From contig JAPDOI010001225.1 of the NCBI GenBank assembly GCA_029168955.1, forward strand, positions 62,001 to 126,000: a DNA stretch of 64,000 bases, read 5' to 3'. A program made the translations under genes and the position numbers. Below, piece by piece: positions 32,136 through 44,725 of this stretch. How positions within the stretch are numbered: the first letter of the stretch is position 1; every line of letters starts with the position of its first letter. The notes under the pieces were generated by a model. That model had not been told where the DNA came from and ran no database searches. It saw only the letters and a list, made by a program, of their open reading frames with translations. Origin of the DNA: Aplectana chamaeleonis. Its lineage: Eukaryota > Nematoda > Chromadorea > Rhabditida > Cosmocercidae.

Positions 32136-32359
32136 CTACAATGTCAACAACCAGAGAAAGGTATGAGCGGTATGCCGCTCGTAGCTCGTAGCCCACCTAT
32201 GGACGGTGCCTTGGGACCAGGGTCAAGCAATGTTAGAATTTTTCTAAAGTGGGGGGTTGCCACCATACTTGAGAAATAGGGGGGGTCGCACTGTCAAAAT
32301 TGCCATTGTCCAAATAGCGAAAAATGGTTTTTGGGGCCTTGCAGTGTCATTCATATACG

Positions 32360-32830
32360 TCTTATGGACCGTACAATACCGCCCGCGACTTTGGGAAAAA
32401 CGGCGTTTTCGGCGCTTTTTTCCGCCGGAATGCGCCGCTTTCTCATAACTTCGTTCAAAATGGTTCGTTTGGGTTGTCAGGGGCATATTTAGAATCAGCA
32501 TCGAGAGCTCTTCATTTTGAGCTCACACATGTCTTACCCGGCAAACAAGGCATATAGGGTTAACACGATCAATCGAGTGTGCGAAAACTGAAGCTAGACA
32601 TCAAATTGGTGTAAATATTTGACTTCATATAAACCGTGCAGGTCTAGGACGAGTAATACACAAGTATTATAGACCAATTTATGAAGGTGGTGAGAGTGAA
32701 AATTAATGATTTTTAGCCGTTTCGACGCCCCGGCAGACACAGTCATCGTCATTCGCTCGGGCTCAAGGTGTCCGCGATCACAACCATGCTTAATGTAGAC
32801 TCTTTTGGAACAGTTAAAACCTCCCTTGGA
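32360..32830. repeat. left arm of a long-range inverted repeat
   Basis: Matches 40595-41050 in inverted orientation: AACGGCGTTTTCGGCGCTTT, GCATATAGGGTTAACAC, GTAAATATTTGACTTCATAT, AAAATTAATGATTTTTAGCC and ATCACAACCATGC all recur as complements there. A further inner pair is 33745-33910 against 39665-39805. A single-arm relative is at 5585-5775. Confidence 0.7.
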
Positions 32831-33119
32831 AGCATTTCCCGCCTAGCGCCACCCCCGTGATTATGGCTTTGAAAAACGACCCTCGGTCACCGACGTCCCG
32901 TTCTCGGCTCAAACGGGACCAATCGACCTGCAACTCGGCCTACCGGATCAGTTTTGATCCTTTTTCGAATGAGCACTGCGCCAGCCCAATCCGGGGAGAT
33001 CGATTTTTTGCCACTTCACATGTGCCAATTCCATTTTCTCTTCAAGCGGGACAACTGACGTCCCGTTTTTCAGATGTGCTAAGCCCAATCAAGCTGATGA
33101 AATGTATTGTCAGATTATG

Positions 33120-33290
33120 CAAAGAATATGTTTTCGACATATACAGGCTACAAGACGGCGAAATTCACTTGGTTCCTGCGCGTGCTGGTGGGGAGCGGAG
33201 GCTAGAGACAATGAGAGAGCGTAGGCAGACGGAGGCCAAGGCGTCGCGCGCGCCGCTCGCGCCTCGAATGAGTTGAATTACGACGTTTTA
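33120..33290. repeat. dispersed GC-rich repeat
   Basis: Matches 3850-3980 (GGCGAAATTC, GCGGAGGTTAGAGACAGTGA-like, GCGCGCGCCGCTCGC) and, inverted, about 13290-13490. The 139-residue frame 32857-33276 runs through it and is not taken as a gene. Confidence 0.5.
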
Positions 33291-33744
33291 TAGAGGGTAC
33301 CTGTTCATCTTTCCTTCCCCACATACAGATCGACTCAAACTTTCTCCTTTAATAATGTTTCTGAGCATATAGCAGTTGAAATATCGATTCCATATTACGG
33401 CCTCAGATTGTGTCCGTAAGGCAGCGATTGCTACTCAGAAGTGGATGCTTCTTTACCATTCTACATGCGTTCAAATTTTTGATTTGATCAGTGCATTGAT
33501 GAGGAACAGCGCCATCGTTGGCAGAATGCTGCGCCGCTCCGCGAGCGCGCGCTTTTAAGGAAGCGACGTGATGCAACTTTACGCAACATTATACTTTTTT
33601 TCGTATTTTCATTCGTATTTGAATTTCATTCTTGATCATTAACGTGATGTTATTTAAGGAGTGTAAAGTGGCCCCGAAATACATTTAACTCCAAACAGTG
33701 ACGTGCACAGCATTAAAAATTATGGGTGTTAATCCGTTGATGGG

Positions 33745-33910
33745 CAGCTCATCCTCATGACTCATCATTCAACGAATATCGCCGCATTCTGCATTTCGTC
33801 TGGCAACCCCCGTTTATCACGCGCCCATCTGGAGTCTTCTCGACCGCCATTGTCTATCACTTACACTCTGGGTCTCCAACGTACGGGGGCTCTCTCATCA
33901 GTCTTTGGCC
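33745..33910. repeat. inner arm of the long-range inverted repeat
   Basis: Shares CTGGAGTCTTCTCGACCGCC and ATTGTCTATCACTTACACTC with the complement of 39665-39805, with about 10 percent difference by eye. Confidence 0.7.
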
Positions 33911-34529
33911 ATCCTCAGAACTTTGCGAACATGTTACGAACACCTTAGCCGACATGTTACGCAAGTCTTAGGTAGCATGTTGCTATAGCTGCGGAAAGCT
34001 GTTCCTATGCGCGACCGATAGCTGTCTACAAAGATGAAAGATAGCTGTTATGCTTGCGTGCTGAACGTGTCGGTAGGAGCCTCGCTATACTTACGTGTTT
34101 CGCTGCCTGGCGCTCGAGTCAGATTTGGCGTCCGTTAGATTACGATACTGGCAGATTGCCAACAACGCTGAGGCCAATGGCAAGCAAAACACTGAAGCAC
34201 AACGAGATTCTAACATGTACTGAAGAAGTGAACTCTTGCTCTGCTTTTTGGAGTAGGAGTCTTTACTTTACGCAAAAGGCAGGCCTGCTCATGGACTCGG
34301 GTTCAAACAGGTTACGAGTCTGTAGCATTTGATTTTGATGTGCTCTTTCATGTAGTTATCAAAGATTTGGTAATATGTGGTTCGTCTCATGCCAATAATC
34401 CATACTCCCCCCCGCTTCATTCCTCACAGTACCCGCACAAGATCATCCATGATCTTCGAATCCTGGTATACATGAAGTTTTTAAGTTATGTTTTCGTGCA
34501 CTGGAATGCATTCTCATTGCTGGATAAAA

Positions 34530-35327
34530 GTCATGTACAGTGAATCTAGTGGTGAAGATGAACGTTTCGTGGCGGTTGATTGCGCACCGACAGAAAATTC
34601 GACTCCAAGTAAATGTATTTCGGCCACGGTGGCTGTTCTTCCAGCTTTTTGTTATGACCCTGATTTCCAAGAGAAGGAAATATTGGATAAGGAAACGTTG
34701 ACAAAAGAAATCATGAGCATTCCAGAAAAATTGTGATGGTGTTTTAGAAAGCTAGCTTTTCGTCTGGATAATTCTCGATTTAAGGCTTTCAAAACATTTG
34801 TTAAAATGATTGTGGACGAAACAGTGCTCCATTGAAGGCATGCTGGATTAGCCTCGCCGAAAAAGTCTTTCTTGACAAGTGTGTAAGAAAAGCGCCTGGA
34901 CGTAGAAGATAAAAAGGCAATGGCTTTAAAAAAACACATGCGGAGCGGTTTTCACCGTTCAACACTACCCCCGCCATTTACAACCTTTAGTACCGTTTTG
35001 AAAGGCGATGTTTACGATGAGTTTCGCCTGCAACTTCTTCAGATGGAACTAGCACCATGTGTATCTAAAATCACGAATAGGCAACATAAAAAGGCTAGAA
35101 GGGACTGGCTCCGATATTACGGAGTTGAAAAAACCCGCACTCACGTCGCGATTTCGTCTGCTCAAGTGTTTCAACCTTCAAGAAAGGGTTGGGGGACGTT
35201 CGACACGAAGGTCAGCTTCATAAAATCCCCGAGTGTCCAACCCATGACGAAAACCGGAAGACGGCGCGCTATATCAGTATCCAATATACTTCCAGCTAAA
35301 ACGCCTGCTTCCACTCGGATAGCCTAG
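34530..35327 (+). pseudogene. possible decayed gene or old transposon ORF
   Basis: Several adjacent open blocks in different plus-strand frames have normal protein composition: 34530-34736 (includes SESSGEDERFVAVDCAP), about 34750-34833 (LAFRLDNSRFKAFKTFVKMI), about 34832-34909 (WISLAEKVFLDKCVRKAPGR) and the 135-residue frame 34920-35327 (DEFRLQLLQMELAPCV, ARRDWLRYYGVEKTR, ending TPASTRIA and TAG). No acceptor/donor set joins them cleanly, which suggests frameshifts in a dead gene. I do not recognise the family; an ancient transposase is one possibility and an intact short gene at 34920-35327 another. Confidence 0.25.
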
Positions 35328-35335
35328 CGACCCTA

Positions 35336-35757
35336 CCTAAGGCAGCGTCCATACGTGGCGAGAGCGGGCGTTCCCGCTGTTGTCGCCTCTCGACGCTCCT
35401 CAACGCCGGAGCAGCCCGTGCCCGCAAATTAGCCCAGGCAAAGACCTCCTACCTCATGTTGATTCGATTGAAAACGTTTGATCGGGTGATCAATTGCTCA
35501 AGTCAGCGCAACGGCTGATGATTTCCGACCGTTTTCGACTTCCGTGGTGGAATTATGGAAAACAAGGGCAGTAGTTTTGATACAGGTTCAATGCCACCTG
35601 TTGTGGTGATGGAGCAGTAAGCTTGAAGCTTGCTGCTTGCTTTGTGGTGCTAAAGTAAGCGAGCGAGAGCCTGTGAGCGGCTATCGAATCGTGTGCCCAC
35701 GATGACCATGGATTCTGCGTAATCGCACGCTCTCGCCATGTATGGACGGAGCCAAAA
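35336..35757. repeat. degenerate inverted-repeat element with GTCCATAC ends
   Basis: AGCGTCCATACGTGGCGAGAGCG at the left is met by the complement of CGCTCTCGCCATGTATGGACG at the right. Similar CTATGGACGG termini occur at about 32198, 43130 and, inverted, 48085. Confidence 0.4.
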
Positions 35758-35911
35758 CAGTCCGTAGAATGAGGTTGTGATCTACAAAACTGATGTTGTA
35801 TCGCAATCGAGTGGCTGAGCTTGTTTTGTGAATTCATACTCATCGCGCTTGAAAACAATAGACGCTACCAAAAAGAAGGTGCAGGATGAGAACTTCAAAA
35901 AAGGTACTCAA

Positions 35912-36394
35912 AGGCATCGTCCGCGCTGGAAACCACTTGCAATTTTCTTGCTCAAATTCATGAATGAGCCTAATAGAAGATACCGGCAAACCTCGGCGCG
36001 TCAAAAATTAGGCTTATGACGTTGGAAGGGGTCAAAGATGAGGATCCGCTACCAGTTGTCACCAGTCATCTAGCACTTTTTCATGCTGATGCGACCGTCA
36101 AACAAGATGAAAAACAGTGACGGCACAAACTCCACATGCAGAAAAACTTCGAAAATGACCGTGACAAGGTCTCTAAATGCAGAAAAACTCCAAAATGACA
36201 GTAACGACGTCTACCAATGCAGAAAAGCTTCAAAAACGACTTTGGAGCGAAATTTGAATTCAGTTTACGTGTTCAGAATGACTCTTCTTTAGAAAAGGAG
36301 GTTTTTGATGGGCCATTTCGGCAATTCAATAGAGAGGCCAAGCCACTCAAAAACATGAAGAATTAGTATACGGTCTTCTGTGCGCACGATGCCT
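35912..36394. mobile_element. degraded TTAA-type element with an internal short tandem repeat
   Basis: Ends AGGCATCGTCCGCGCTGG and CGCACGATGCCT. The flanking TTAA has become TCAA and TTGA. Inside, at 36130-36245, three imperfect units of about 45 bases share ATGCAGAAAAAC and AAAATGAC. Confidence 0.5.
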
Positions 36395-36399
36395 TTGAA

Positions 36400-37075
36400 T
36401 CATTTTGATTTTTTAACGGACAGTTTGCCATGAGCAAGGTGGAGTGAGAGTCCAAAGCTTGGTGTATATCAGGAGTAATTTTTTTCATTTCAACATTGTC
36501 TCAGATCTACCTGGGGACGAAGTTGTCGTTTAAGCGTCTTTCATCATAATTGAAAATTATCCTGTTTTTGCTCAAACCACAGAATTTCATTTTCTGACAT
36601 TCCGACCAAGTTGAAACATACTCCAACCAACGAGAACCCACGGACAGGGTTCACGGAATTTTTTTTAAATCGAGATTACTTGCTAAAACAACTACTTGAC
36701 CTTCGCGTAGAGCTGAATATGCAAAACCTTTGGAGACGCGCACCAAAAGTACACCAAATGCTGTAATCTCACCCCGCCCCAGTATAGAGAGTGAATATAA
36801 ACATTTTGAAACATTAGAGATCTAGGCTGCACAGTATGGTAAAATGTGGAACTGAAAAGTTACTCGTTCTTAAGAGAGACGACAATGATCATGAGATACG
36901 GGAAAAATGCGCCTTCGAATGCTATATGATACTTTGCTAGACAATGCTGAAAATAACATTTTTAAAAGGCGCGGAAACTCATTCCTCACCTTAAGGCCTA
37001 TTTTAGAGTTCCATCGCAGAATTCGCATATGAATCATGAAATCGGGCCGCGGTGGAACTCTAAAAACCCCCTAAG
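36400..37075. other. AT-rich intergenic sequence
   Basis: No supported exon, array or element end was seen, apart from the outer foldback arm beginning near 37000 (GGAACTCTAAAA). Confidence 0.3.
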
Positions 37076-37099
37076 GGGCCGATTAAAGTTCCGCCGCTG

Positions 37100-38023
37100 A
37101 CAAGGGAACCACAATTAGTCATAGTGACCATTCCAAATGAAATGTACTTTTCTAGAATCATTTTTGGACGAGAAGTCCGAATATGCCCATCGCAGCTGCC
37201 TATACTCACTCTGAAAAAAAAAGTTATAGGCATTTTTTCTCCGATTTTCGTACTTATTGTACCCTCAAAAAGCGCATTATTTTTTACGAAAATCCGGAAA
37301 CTGACCTTATAATCGTGTTCAGCGCCCAAAACTTCCCCACTAAGCAAAGTTAGGTTGAAGGAACATTTTCCAACTTTGCGCAGGCTTACAGCGTTTTGGA
37401 CTTTTACGGATTTTCGGTTGGGCGTTTATTTATACCAATCAGAGGGCTCTCGAAGCGTTTTAGAAAAATATTCCAGATTTGACTGAAATTTCGCTCTGGG
37501 GGTTATTTGGGACGCTGATCACGAATCTGATGTCGTTTTATCGATTTTTGGCAGCTTACGGTAGATTACGGTGGGTATACGGTAGTCTGGTCAAAGTCTC
37601 AGATTTGTCTCAAAGTTTCTATGTGGGGGTTATTTGGGGTGCTGAATACGAATTTGATGTCCATTGGTCGATTCTCGAATTATTAAGGTAGGTTTTGCCT
37701 CCTAGATGGCATGTTACCTACCGTAACCTACAGTAAACCTTAAAATTTGGGCAAGCGAACCCCAGATTCGTGTTCAGCATCCCAGATTACCCCTACATAC
37801 ATGTTTTTAGCGGAATCAGGAGAAGAATTTAAAAACACCCTAAAAATTCCATGAGGGGGGGGGGTACCCTTAACTTGCCGCGAAGCTCTAAAAAACGCTC
37901 ATAACTTTTCGGAGTGGGTCTAGGCAGCTGAGATGGGCATATTCGGACTTTTCGTCCGAAAATGGTTTTAGAAAAGTACATTTCATTTGGGATGGTCACT
38001 ATAACTTATTGTGGTTCCCTTGT
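37100..38023. mobile_element. ACAAGGG-ended inverted-repeat element, copy 1
   Basis: Terminal inverted repeats of over 100 bases: ACAAGGGAACCACAATTAGT against ACTTATTGTGGTTCCCTTGT, and GAAATGTACTTTTCTAGAAT against its near complement. The interior shares TACCTACCGTAACCTACAGT and GGTGGGTATACGGTAG with copies at 43656-44725 and 46037-47119. It sits within another inverted repeat (CCGATTAAAGTTCCGCCGCT at 37079 against AGCGGCGGGACTCTAATCGG at 38110). Non-coding. Confidence 0.7.
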
Positions 38024-38834
38024 GAGAGGCGCGGCAGCATGCAATAGAGGAGTATCGATCATGTGGCGCCGTACGATCGATTCTCCTTCATTGCAAAATG
38101 CCGCGCCCTCCAGCGGCGGGACTCTAATCGGCCACTAATAGATTCTAGCTAAAGATCAAAGATCAACGCGCGTCTCGAACCTATTTTGATTAAAAACTTG
38201 TCGGTGGGTGTGGTTGCCCTTTTCCGGGACATGATTGACTTTTTCCTCGTTTTTCTTTTCTCACTTACTTGAACGAATTGAGAATTTGAGCTTGCCAGGA
38301 TTACCATACATGTACATAGGCCAGACTATAGCATAAAAACTACCACCCAGGTTGGACCCTGCCTTGAACGAGGCGAAGCTATAGGGAAAAACAAGAAAGC
38401 GCATATTAGAAGTCATTGCAACTGTGAAAAAATTACTGTAAAAATTACAGTACGTTGCCTCGGCCAGCACTGAGAGTGGCAATTGCTGACTGTCAGCACA
38501 TAATACAACACAGGATAATAATTTCATGAGAATCCTGACAGGGAAAACATTAACCCCAGCCCTTATGGAACGGGGGGGGGTGGTGGAGGAGTAAGCGGTG
38601 AGAACGTTCGCGCGAAATCGATTGAGCGAGCGGGCGAAAATTCGAAAATGCCTGCTTGAAGATGCCGTGATATGTTTGATGCCTGACGGTACCATGCTTG
38701 CTCGCTCCCTGACTGCCCCGGCTATCGCTCCCCTGGAAAACCTGCGGCGGAAGCATGTTTGTAAGCTGCACGAGACGAAATAACATGTCGGAAACATGTT
38801 GAGGTCATTTTATGATGCTCGCATGATGTTTCAG

Positions 38835-39680
38835 AAGTTCTGAGTCGTAGAGACTGTCAACGGGTTTCATCACCCAATAACTTTGGAATCGCAACCTAAT
38901 CGGTTTTTTTACTTCAAGAAATTGATGCAGCTTTAATTTCGAGGGAGGGAGAATTTTCTGCACGTGGATTTAACAGTGGAAGTGACTATTAGTGGTTCTC
39001 ATCAGGTTTTCAACACTGCTGTGATTGAATGAAAGGAATCGTATAACTTTTATTCAAGAAAATCCTTCACCACAGTTCGTTAAAAAATAGGTTCTGTACT
39101 TTCCCCACGCCTGAAGCGGCTATGGAATTCTTGAGAATAGGATAAATGTAATTCCTTTGCGGGTTTACCGACAGTATGCCCCTCGAAAAAGGGGTTTGAA
39201 TGGTTAAAGGAAAGTCAATGCCTGAGTAAACGAACTTGCTTTTACTTGGACCATTTTGAGCCGTGAAATGTGGGTAACCTAAATACAACTCACTAACGCG
39301 GTGTTCGAAATCTTCCCCTCCTGGCACACTGATTCTGCAGTATTTCCAAGTTTTAAAAACAAAATCGAGACTAAATTCTTCCTTGAGTACTTAATCGTAT
39401 CTTCACATGTACAAATAATTTTTTATAATGCTCATATTGCTCATCAAATGTTAAGTCAATGTTTCCTCTCCGAAACATCAGGAAGCCACTAATAAATATA
39501 TTAAGTCTAAATCCAGCTTCGCCACGCTTCCAATATCACCGCATTGTTGAATACAGACACTTCTGGTAAAACTCCCTCGAAATTAAAGCTGCATCAATTT
39601 CTTGAGGTAAAAAAATCGATTAGGTTGCGATTCCAAAGTTATTGGCGGATGAGGACCGTTGACAGTCTCTACGATGGCCA
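38835..39680. repeat. foldback with about 130-bp arms
   Basis: GTAGAGACTGTCAACGGG at 38850 is met by CCGTTGACAGTCTCTAC at 39657. GGAATCGCAACCTAATCG is met by CGATTAGGTTGCGATTCC. GATGCAGCTTTAATTTCGAG is met by its near complement. The spacer (38960-39545) has no supported gene. Confidence 0.65.
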
Positions 39681-39805
39681 AAGACAGATGAGAGAGCCCC
39701 CCTTACGTTGGAGACCCAGAGTGTAAGTGATAGACAATGGCGGTCGAGAAGACTCCAGACGCGCGCGCGATAGACGGGAATTGCCCGACGAAACGCCGAA
39801 TGCGG
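39665..39805. repeat. inner right arm of the long-range inverted repeat
   Basis: Complement of 33745-33910 (see there). It abuts the foldback at 38835-39680. Confidence 0.65.
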
Positions 39806-40002
39806 CGATATGCGTAGAATCGACCGCACCGTAGTTCAGTTTTAATGATTTTATGGAAATTAAACTACGGGGTATGTTTGGAGGCGCTGAACAATGAAGT
39901 GGTGTATATTTCACAGTTTTCTAAAGCTTCGCTGGCGTCTGTCGTTCGTTATCCGTTTGTAAACGTTTCACGCTTTGGTGCGACTTCGCTCACGTGGCCA
40001 TT

Positions 40003-40066
40003 GGGGAGGAGGGGCGGTCATTGGGGAGGAGAGGCAGCCATTGGGGAGGAGGGGCTGCCGATCAGA
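40003..40066. repeat. three-copy 20-bp minisatellite
   Basis: Three successive CATTGGGGAGGAGGGGC-type units with small differences. Confidence 0.7.
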
Positions 40067-40594
40067 ATCTGATTCCCATTTTGAGATTTTTGATAAAGTT
40101 TCTGTCGGTCGCATCAGACAACTTGGTAGATCAAAGTATTTGAGTCCGCCGAAAGTTCTACATGAGGTTTATTAGGGCATCACAAAGGAGAAGTTTGCTC
40201 AATTTTCAAATTTTCAATACTCCGGGTCGGCCTAGCACGGCTCAATCCTAACCATTAGCTGTAACCTGAAGAAATTCCAGAAGTCGACAAATAAACGCTT
40301 ATTTCGTTACCAGCCTTGTGCATGTAAAGCTAGAATAACTTCCAAAATAAAAAAGCAGGTCCGCGAAAAAGCGGTGGATCATTGCTTCGTCATGGCCTCA
40401 CTCCAGATCTCTGTAGAGCGACATACTCTCAGGTGGAGTAGAAACGGAATACTGGTTGTCTAAGTAAAAAAGCCTGCTCCGATCAAAATGGTTCCCAGCG
40501 GACCGCGTGTCCACACTGCGCATCCACGGAAACGATTAGCCGTGGAGCGCACCGGTCCGCTGTGGAAATTCGCCGTGGAGCAGGCGGTCTCTTA

Positions 40595-41050
40595 AGTGTT
40601 AAAAAGAGTCTATATTAGGCATGGTTGTGATCGCGGGCACCTCGAGCTCGAGCGAATGATGCTGACTGTGTCTGCCGAGGCGTCGAAACGGCTAAAAATC
40701 ATTAATTTTCACTTTCACCACCTCCATAAATTGGTCTATAATACTTGTTTAAAACTCGTCTTAGACCTTCACGGGTGATATGAAGTCAAATATTTACACC
40801 AATTTGATGTCTAGCTTCAGTTTTCGTACACTCGATTGATTGTGTTAACCCTATATGCCTTGTTTGCCGGGTAAGACATGTGTGAGCTCAAAATGAAGAG
40901 CTTTCGATGCTGAATGTATACATGCCCCTGACAACCCAGCGGACCACTTTGAACGAAGTTATGAGAAAGCGGCGCTTTCCGGCGGAAAAAGCGCCGAAAA
41001 CGCCGTTTTTCCCAAAGTCGCGGGCGGTCAGCGGTTTGGTAAAATAGGCC
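40595..41050. repeat. right arm of the long-range inverted repeat
   Basis: Complement of 32360-32830; the arms are about 7.8 kb apart, enclosing several other elements. It may mark the ends of one large old element or be two insertions of the same family in opposite orientation. Confidence 0.7.
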
Positions 41051-41164
41051 CAGCAGTAGAGTAGAAAAAAGCAAAGCCGCTTATATAGAGCGAAAAATAA
41101 GAAAATCATCCGTTGGAGAAAGTGGTGTAAAAAGGCCATTTTTTCCAAATGGCCTTTTCAACCT

Positions 41165-41405
41165 TGGTTTTCATTTTTAAAAGGCGGCAGTCGAGCGGAA
41201 TTGCACCTACTGAATGTTATCAAGAACTACATTGGTTGGATTTATTCTGGAAAACTTTTTCTGAGATTTCTCATCTTTTTTCACATGGTGATTTGAAAAC
41301 CTAAAAAAATTAGAAGAGATATCCAGCCAATGTAGTTTTCGACGAATATTCAGCAGGTGCATCTTTGGCTTGACTGCCGCCTTCTAAACGTGAAAACCAA
41401 TTCCG
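41165..41405. mobile_element. 240-bp foldback MITE
   Basis: Arms TTGGTTTTCATTTTTAAAAG and its near complement at 41385-41405; GGCGGCAGTCGAGC against GGCTTGACTGCCGCC; CTACATTGGTTGGAT against ATCCAGCCAATGTAG. Confidence 0.6.
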
Positions 41406-41409
41406 GAAA

Positions 41410-42080
41410 GGCCGTTTGGTTTAAGGGAGTAAAGAGTAGAGAGTTACCATCAACCTGTGATTCATCATAAACCATACTCCTGGGCGGGGTATAGAGTAGG
41501 GTGCGAGATACCTTAACAGAAACTCGGGTTTTGCGATACCGACCCAGAAATTATCGCACTCACGTGCGGTATTGCGCTCCAGATTATGTTGGCAAATTGC
41601 GAATCTAATCCGCGTATACCAGCCCCAAACCAAGCCAGTTGAATCGCGGTTGCGGTTCAAGAGCAGAGTAAAATCATGGTATATTATACCTACGGTTAAA
41701 GAGTACTCCCAGTCTCGTTATTGAATGAGGCCGCTAGGCGCGTATACATGAGCGATATACCCTCTAGGGAATGGTTAATGTTGCTCTGATTCCCTGCCAT
41801 GTCTGTGCTCCGTTCGTCTCACAAGGGACTGATCCCAGCCCAAACAGGAGTTTCAAAAAACTATGTATTAATGTTGTGGGGAGATGAAAAGAAAAAAATT
41901 GAAGTTCGTTGAATTTAATGGATGCAGCTGGATAGATCAAAAATGACAAAAATATTTTTCTGAATTTATTCATGTACTTATTGCGCTCCAGGTAAACGCT
42001 CTATGAACAACTATCCACTAATCAACCAAAAGAGTAACATGCTGGCTGTTTTACATTATTACACTGCCTTTATTCGGAAG
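41410..42080. other. intergenic, repeat relic only
   Basis: 41780-41840 carries CTGCCATGTCTGTGC and CAAGGGACTGATCCCAGCC, whose inverse is at 47955-48000 (GGGCTGGGATCAGTCCCTAG). This is a dispersed family. No gene seen. Confidence 0.35.
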
Positions 42081-42084
42081 TGCA

Positions 42085-42695
42085 CAAGTCCCCCTTTTCA
42101 CCCGCACTCGCTGCTACAGTACCGCACCACGGCGGTGCGGTCTGTCGTGACCCTCTCTCATCCAGTCTCTTCCACCCCATGAAGCAGGCATCCACCTTCG
42201 TATGACCACCGTCCGCTCGTCCAAATGATCGGCGATCATGTTCATAGACGGTGAGATTTTTCCGAATTTTTCGTCTTTTAAGTTGTTTAAGTGTTAATTT
42301 TAATCTCATCGTAATGGGTAGCGTATAAATGAGCCATTGATTCGAAACAGGCAATTAATGTTAAAAAATGACTTTCTTGTGAAAAATAAAGAGAGCAGAT
42401 GTTTCCCTAATTTTTTGGTAGCACAGAGAATTGTGTGAAGCTTCAAGTACACCCTAATCTTTAGCCAATACGATGACATTTAAATTGTCACTGAAACAAC
42501 TGAAGACAGCGAAAAAAATTGAAAAAAAAACACCTCGTCTTTTAGTATGATCGTCGGTCATACGGACGTTTGCACAGAGGTCATGCGAAAGTGGATGCCT
42601 GCCACATGGGGTGGGAGAGATTGGATAAGAGAGAGCCTCGACAGCCCCCGCCGCCGTGGGGCAGTAGCAGCGAGTGCGGGTGAAAGGTTCCGCCC
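42085..42695. mobile_element. foldback element with about 140-bp arms
   Basis: CACCCGCACTCGCTGCTACAG at 42100 is met by CAGTAGCAGCGAGTGCGGGTG at 42660. Further matches: TCCACCCCATG against CATGGGGTGGGA, and GGCATCCAC against GTGGATGCC. Confidence 0.65.
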
Positions 42696-42866
42696 ATAGC
42701 GGGCGGGACATGGGCTGTCTAGACACCGAGGGAAGAGTTGTCCCGTTTTTGCAGTTTAAAACGCCACGCCACTCAACGCGAGCGAAATAATCCCGAGTGG
42801 AATTAGAGCCGCAAACGGCGGGACAACTCCTCCCTCGGTGTGTATAGAGCCCCTGTCCCATAGCAG
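42696..42866. mobile_element. small foldback MITE
   Basis: GGGACATGGGCTGTCTAGAC / CACCGAGGGAAGAGTTGTCC against GGACAACTCCTCCCTCGGTG and AGAGCCCCTGTCCCATAG. It adjoins the preceding foldback. Confidence 0.6.
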
Positions 42867-43655
42867 GTGACCTAGCGCCAAGTGACGCTGGGGATTTGCA
42901 TCTTTAACATTCATTATTGATCTGAATCCCCAGCGACCACTGCAGCCGGCTCGTCGCTGACGGTGGAGGCATAGCGGCAGTAGCGGCTGTCACTAATATG
43001 TATTATAAAGTATACCAACGTTAACCACGTGCCGTCCTCGGACACATTGCTTGCGCCAGCCGTCGAGCGTCATGCGCCAGCGTTTCAGCGCTGGTGCATG
43101 ATGCTCCGACGCCTTGACGCTGGTCGTCTGCTATGGACGGAGCCAAAAAAGGGGGCTTGTGCACTCCCGAATAAAGGCAGTATAATAAAAAGTGAATAAT
43201 GCCGACCACAAAAACGAATCGAACAAAAAGAGTAAACAAACATACCCAACAGGATATGGCCAGAACGAGAGCACAATGGGCCCGTAGTAAACCCCCAGTG
43301 CGCTGAGATGAGCTCACTGCATGCGGTCACCTTGTGCAGGGAGGCATGGCCGCATCAATCGAACCGTCACACGGTTAGCGATGGCTGGTCTCCCTGTGGG
43401 TGGAAATAGTGGCCACACGGCTGGCTCGACGCACTTGTGGTGCGAAGAGGGTCACCTCAGCGCCTGCTGGCAGCTGTTGGGGCAGGGAGAAATAGCACAG
43501 GTTGCGCAAAGACGCAGCGCGACGGTCATTTGAACCCCGTGAGTTGCCCCCTTGCAACTTACGGTTCTCGCATGACGGTCGTCGCACTCCGCAGGTTTGC
43601 GTTCCACATTCTCGTACAGTAAGCCGAAATCAACGGCCATAACCAATTCATGCTG

Positions 43656-44725
43656 ACAAGGGAAGTATACAAAGCGTAGGTCTGATCTGCCAAAACGACT
43701 AGTGTCGTTAGTATCTCTTGTGGCTCAATAGTAAAACTGCGCAGTATCCCGCCGCGAGCCGCAGGTTCCAAGAAGTTACAAGCTTAAAAACTCATTTTTT
43801 GTGCTTTTTGTACCTTCCGAAAAACGCGTTATTCTTCGGAAAATCCGGAAACGGACCTCATAAATGTGTTCAGCACCCAAAACTACCACCCTGAGCAAAT
43901 TTTGGGTGAACGAACATTTTCCGTACTTTGTCCAGACTGACAGCGTTTTGGACTTGTACGGATTTTCGGTTGGGCGCTTATTTCTACTAATTGAGGGCTC
44001 TGGAAGCGTTTTAGAAAAATGTTCCAGATTTGACTTAAAATTCTCCCAGCAGGGTTTTTTGGGGCGCTGATCATGATTCTGTGATTTATTAGTCGATTCT
44101 CAAAAGTTTTCGGCTCATTTCGTTTGAAGCTTCCCAACCGGGGAAAATTTCGAGGGAAAAACGCCACTTTCGAGATTTCCGGTTTTCTACGATAGATATG
44201 TCTCAAAATCATTTGCTGAGGGTTATTTGGAGTGCTAAACACGAATCTGGAGTCCGTTTATCGATTTTTCGCAGATTACGGTAGATTACGGTGGGTATAC
44301 GGTAGTTCGGTCAAAATTTCAGATTTTACTCAAAATTTGTATACGGGGGTTAATCGAGGTGGAGAATACGAATTTAACGTCCGTTTGTCGATTTTCAAAA
44401 TACTAAGGTGAGTTTTGACCCCTAAATGACATGTTACCTACCGTAACCTACAGTAAACCTCAAAATTTCGACAAATGGACTCCAGTTTCGTGTTCACCAC
44501 CCTAGATTACCCCTACATACAAGTTTTGAGCTAAATCCGACAAAATTTTTCGAAACTCCAAAAAAAAACCCTTGCCTTTTCGCCAGGCTTAAAAAATGCT
44601 CATAACTTTTTTGAACCTGCGGCTCGCGGCGGGATACTGCGCATTTTCACTATTGAGCAAGAAGAGATACTAACCATACTAGTCGTTTTGGCAGATCCGA
44701 CCTACGCTTTTTATACTTCCCTTGT
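43656..44725. mobile_element. ACAAGGG-ended inverted-repeat element, copy 2
   Basis: Ends ACAAGGGAAGTATACAAAGC and GCTTTTTATACTTCCCTTGT. The inverted repeat continues through GATCTGCCAAAACGACTAGT and CGCAGTATCCCGCCGCGAG for over 110 bases. The interior contains CGGTAGATTACGGTGGGTAT and TACCTACCGTAACCTACAGT. Copy 3 (46037-47119) is in the opposite orientation. No transposase. Confidence 0.8.

Noticed and set aside
32857..33276. 139-residue plus-strand frame
   Set aside because: Its 3' third is a dispersed repeat also found at 3850-3980; no splice sites or homology.
38261..38797. 178-residue minus-strand frame
   Set aside because: Includes a fragment of a TTAA-type repeat at about 38150-38375 and the rest lacks any motif; composition is Ser/Arg/Phe-rich as in chance frames.
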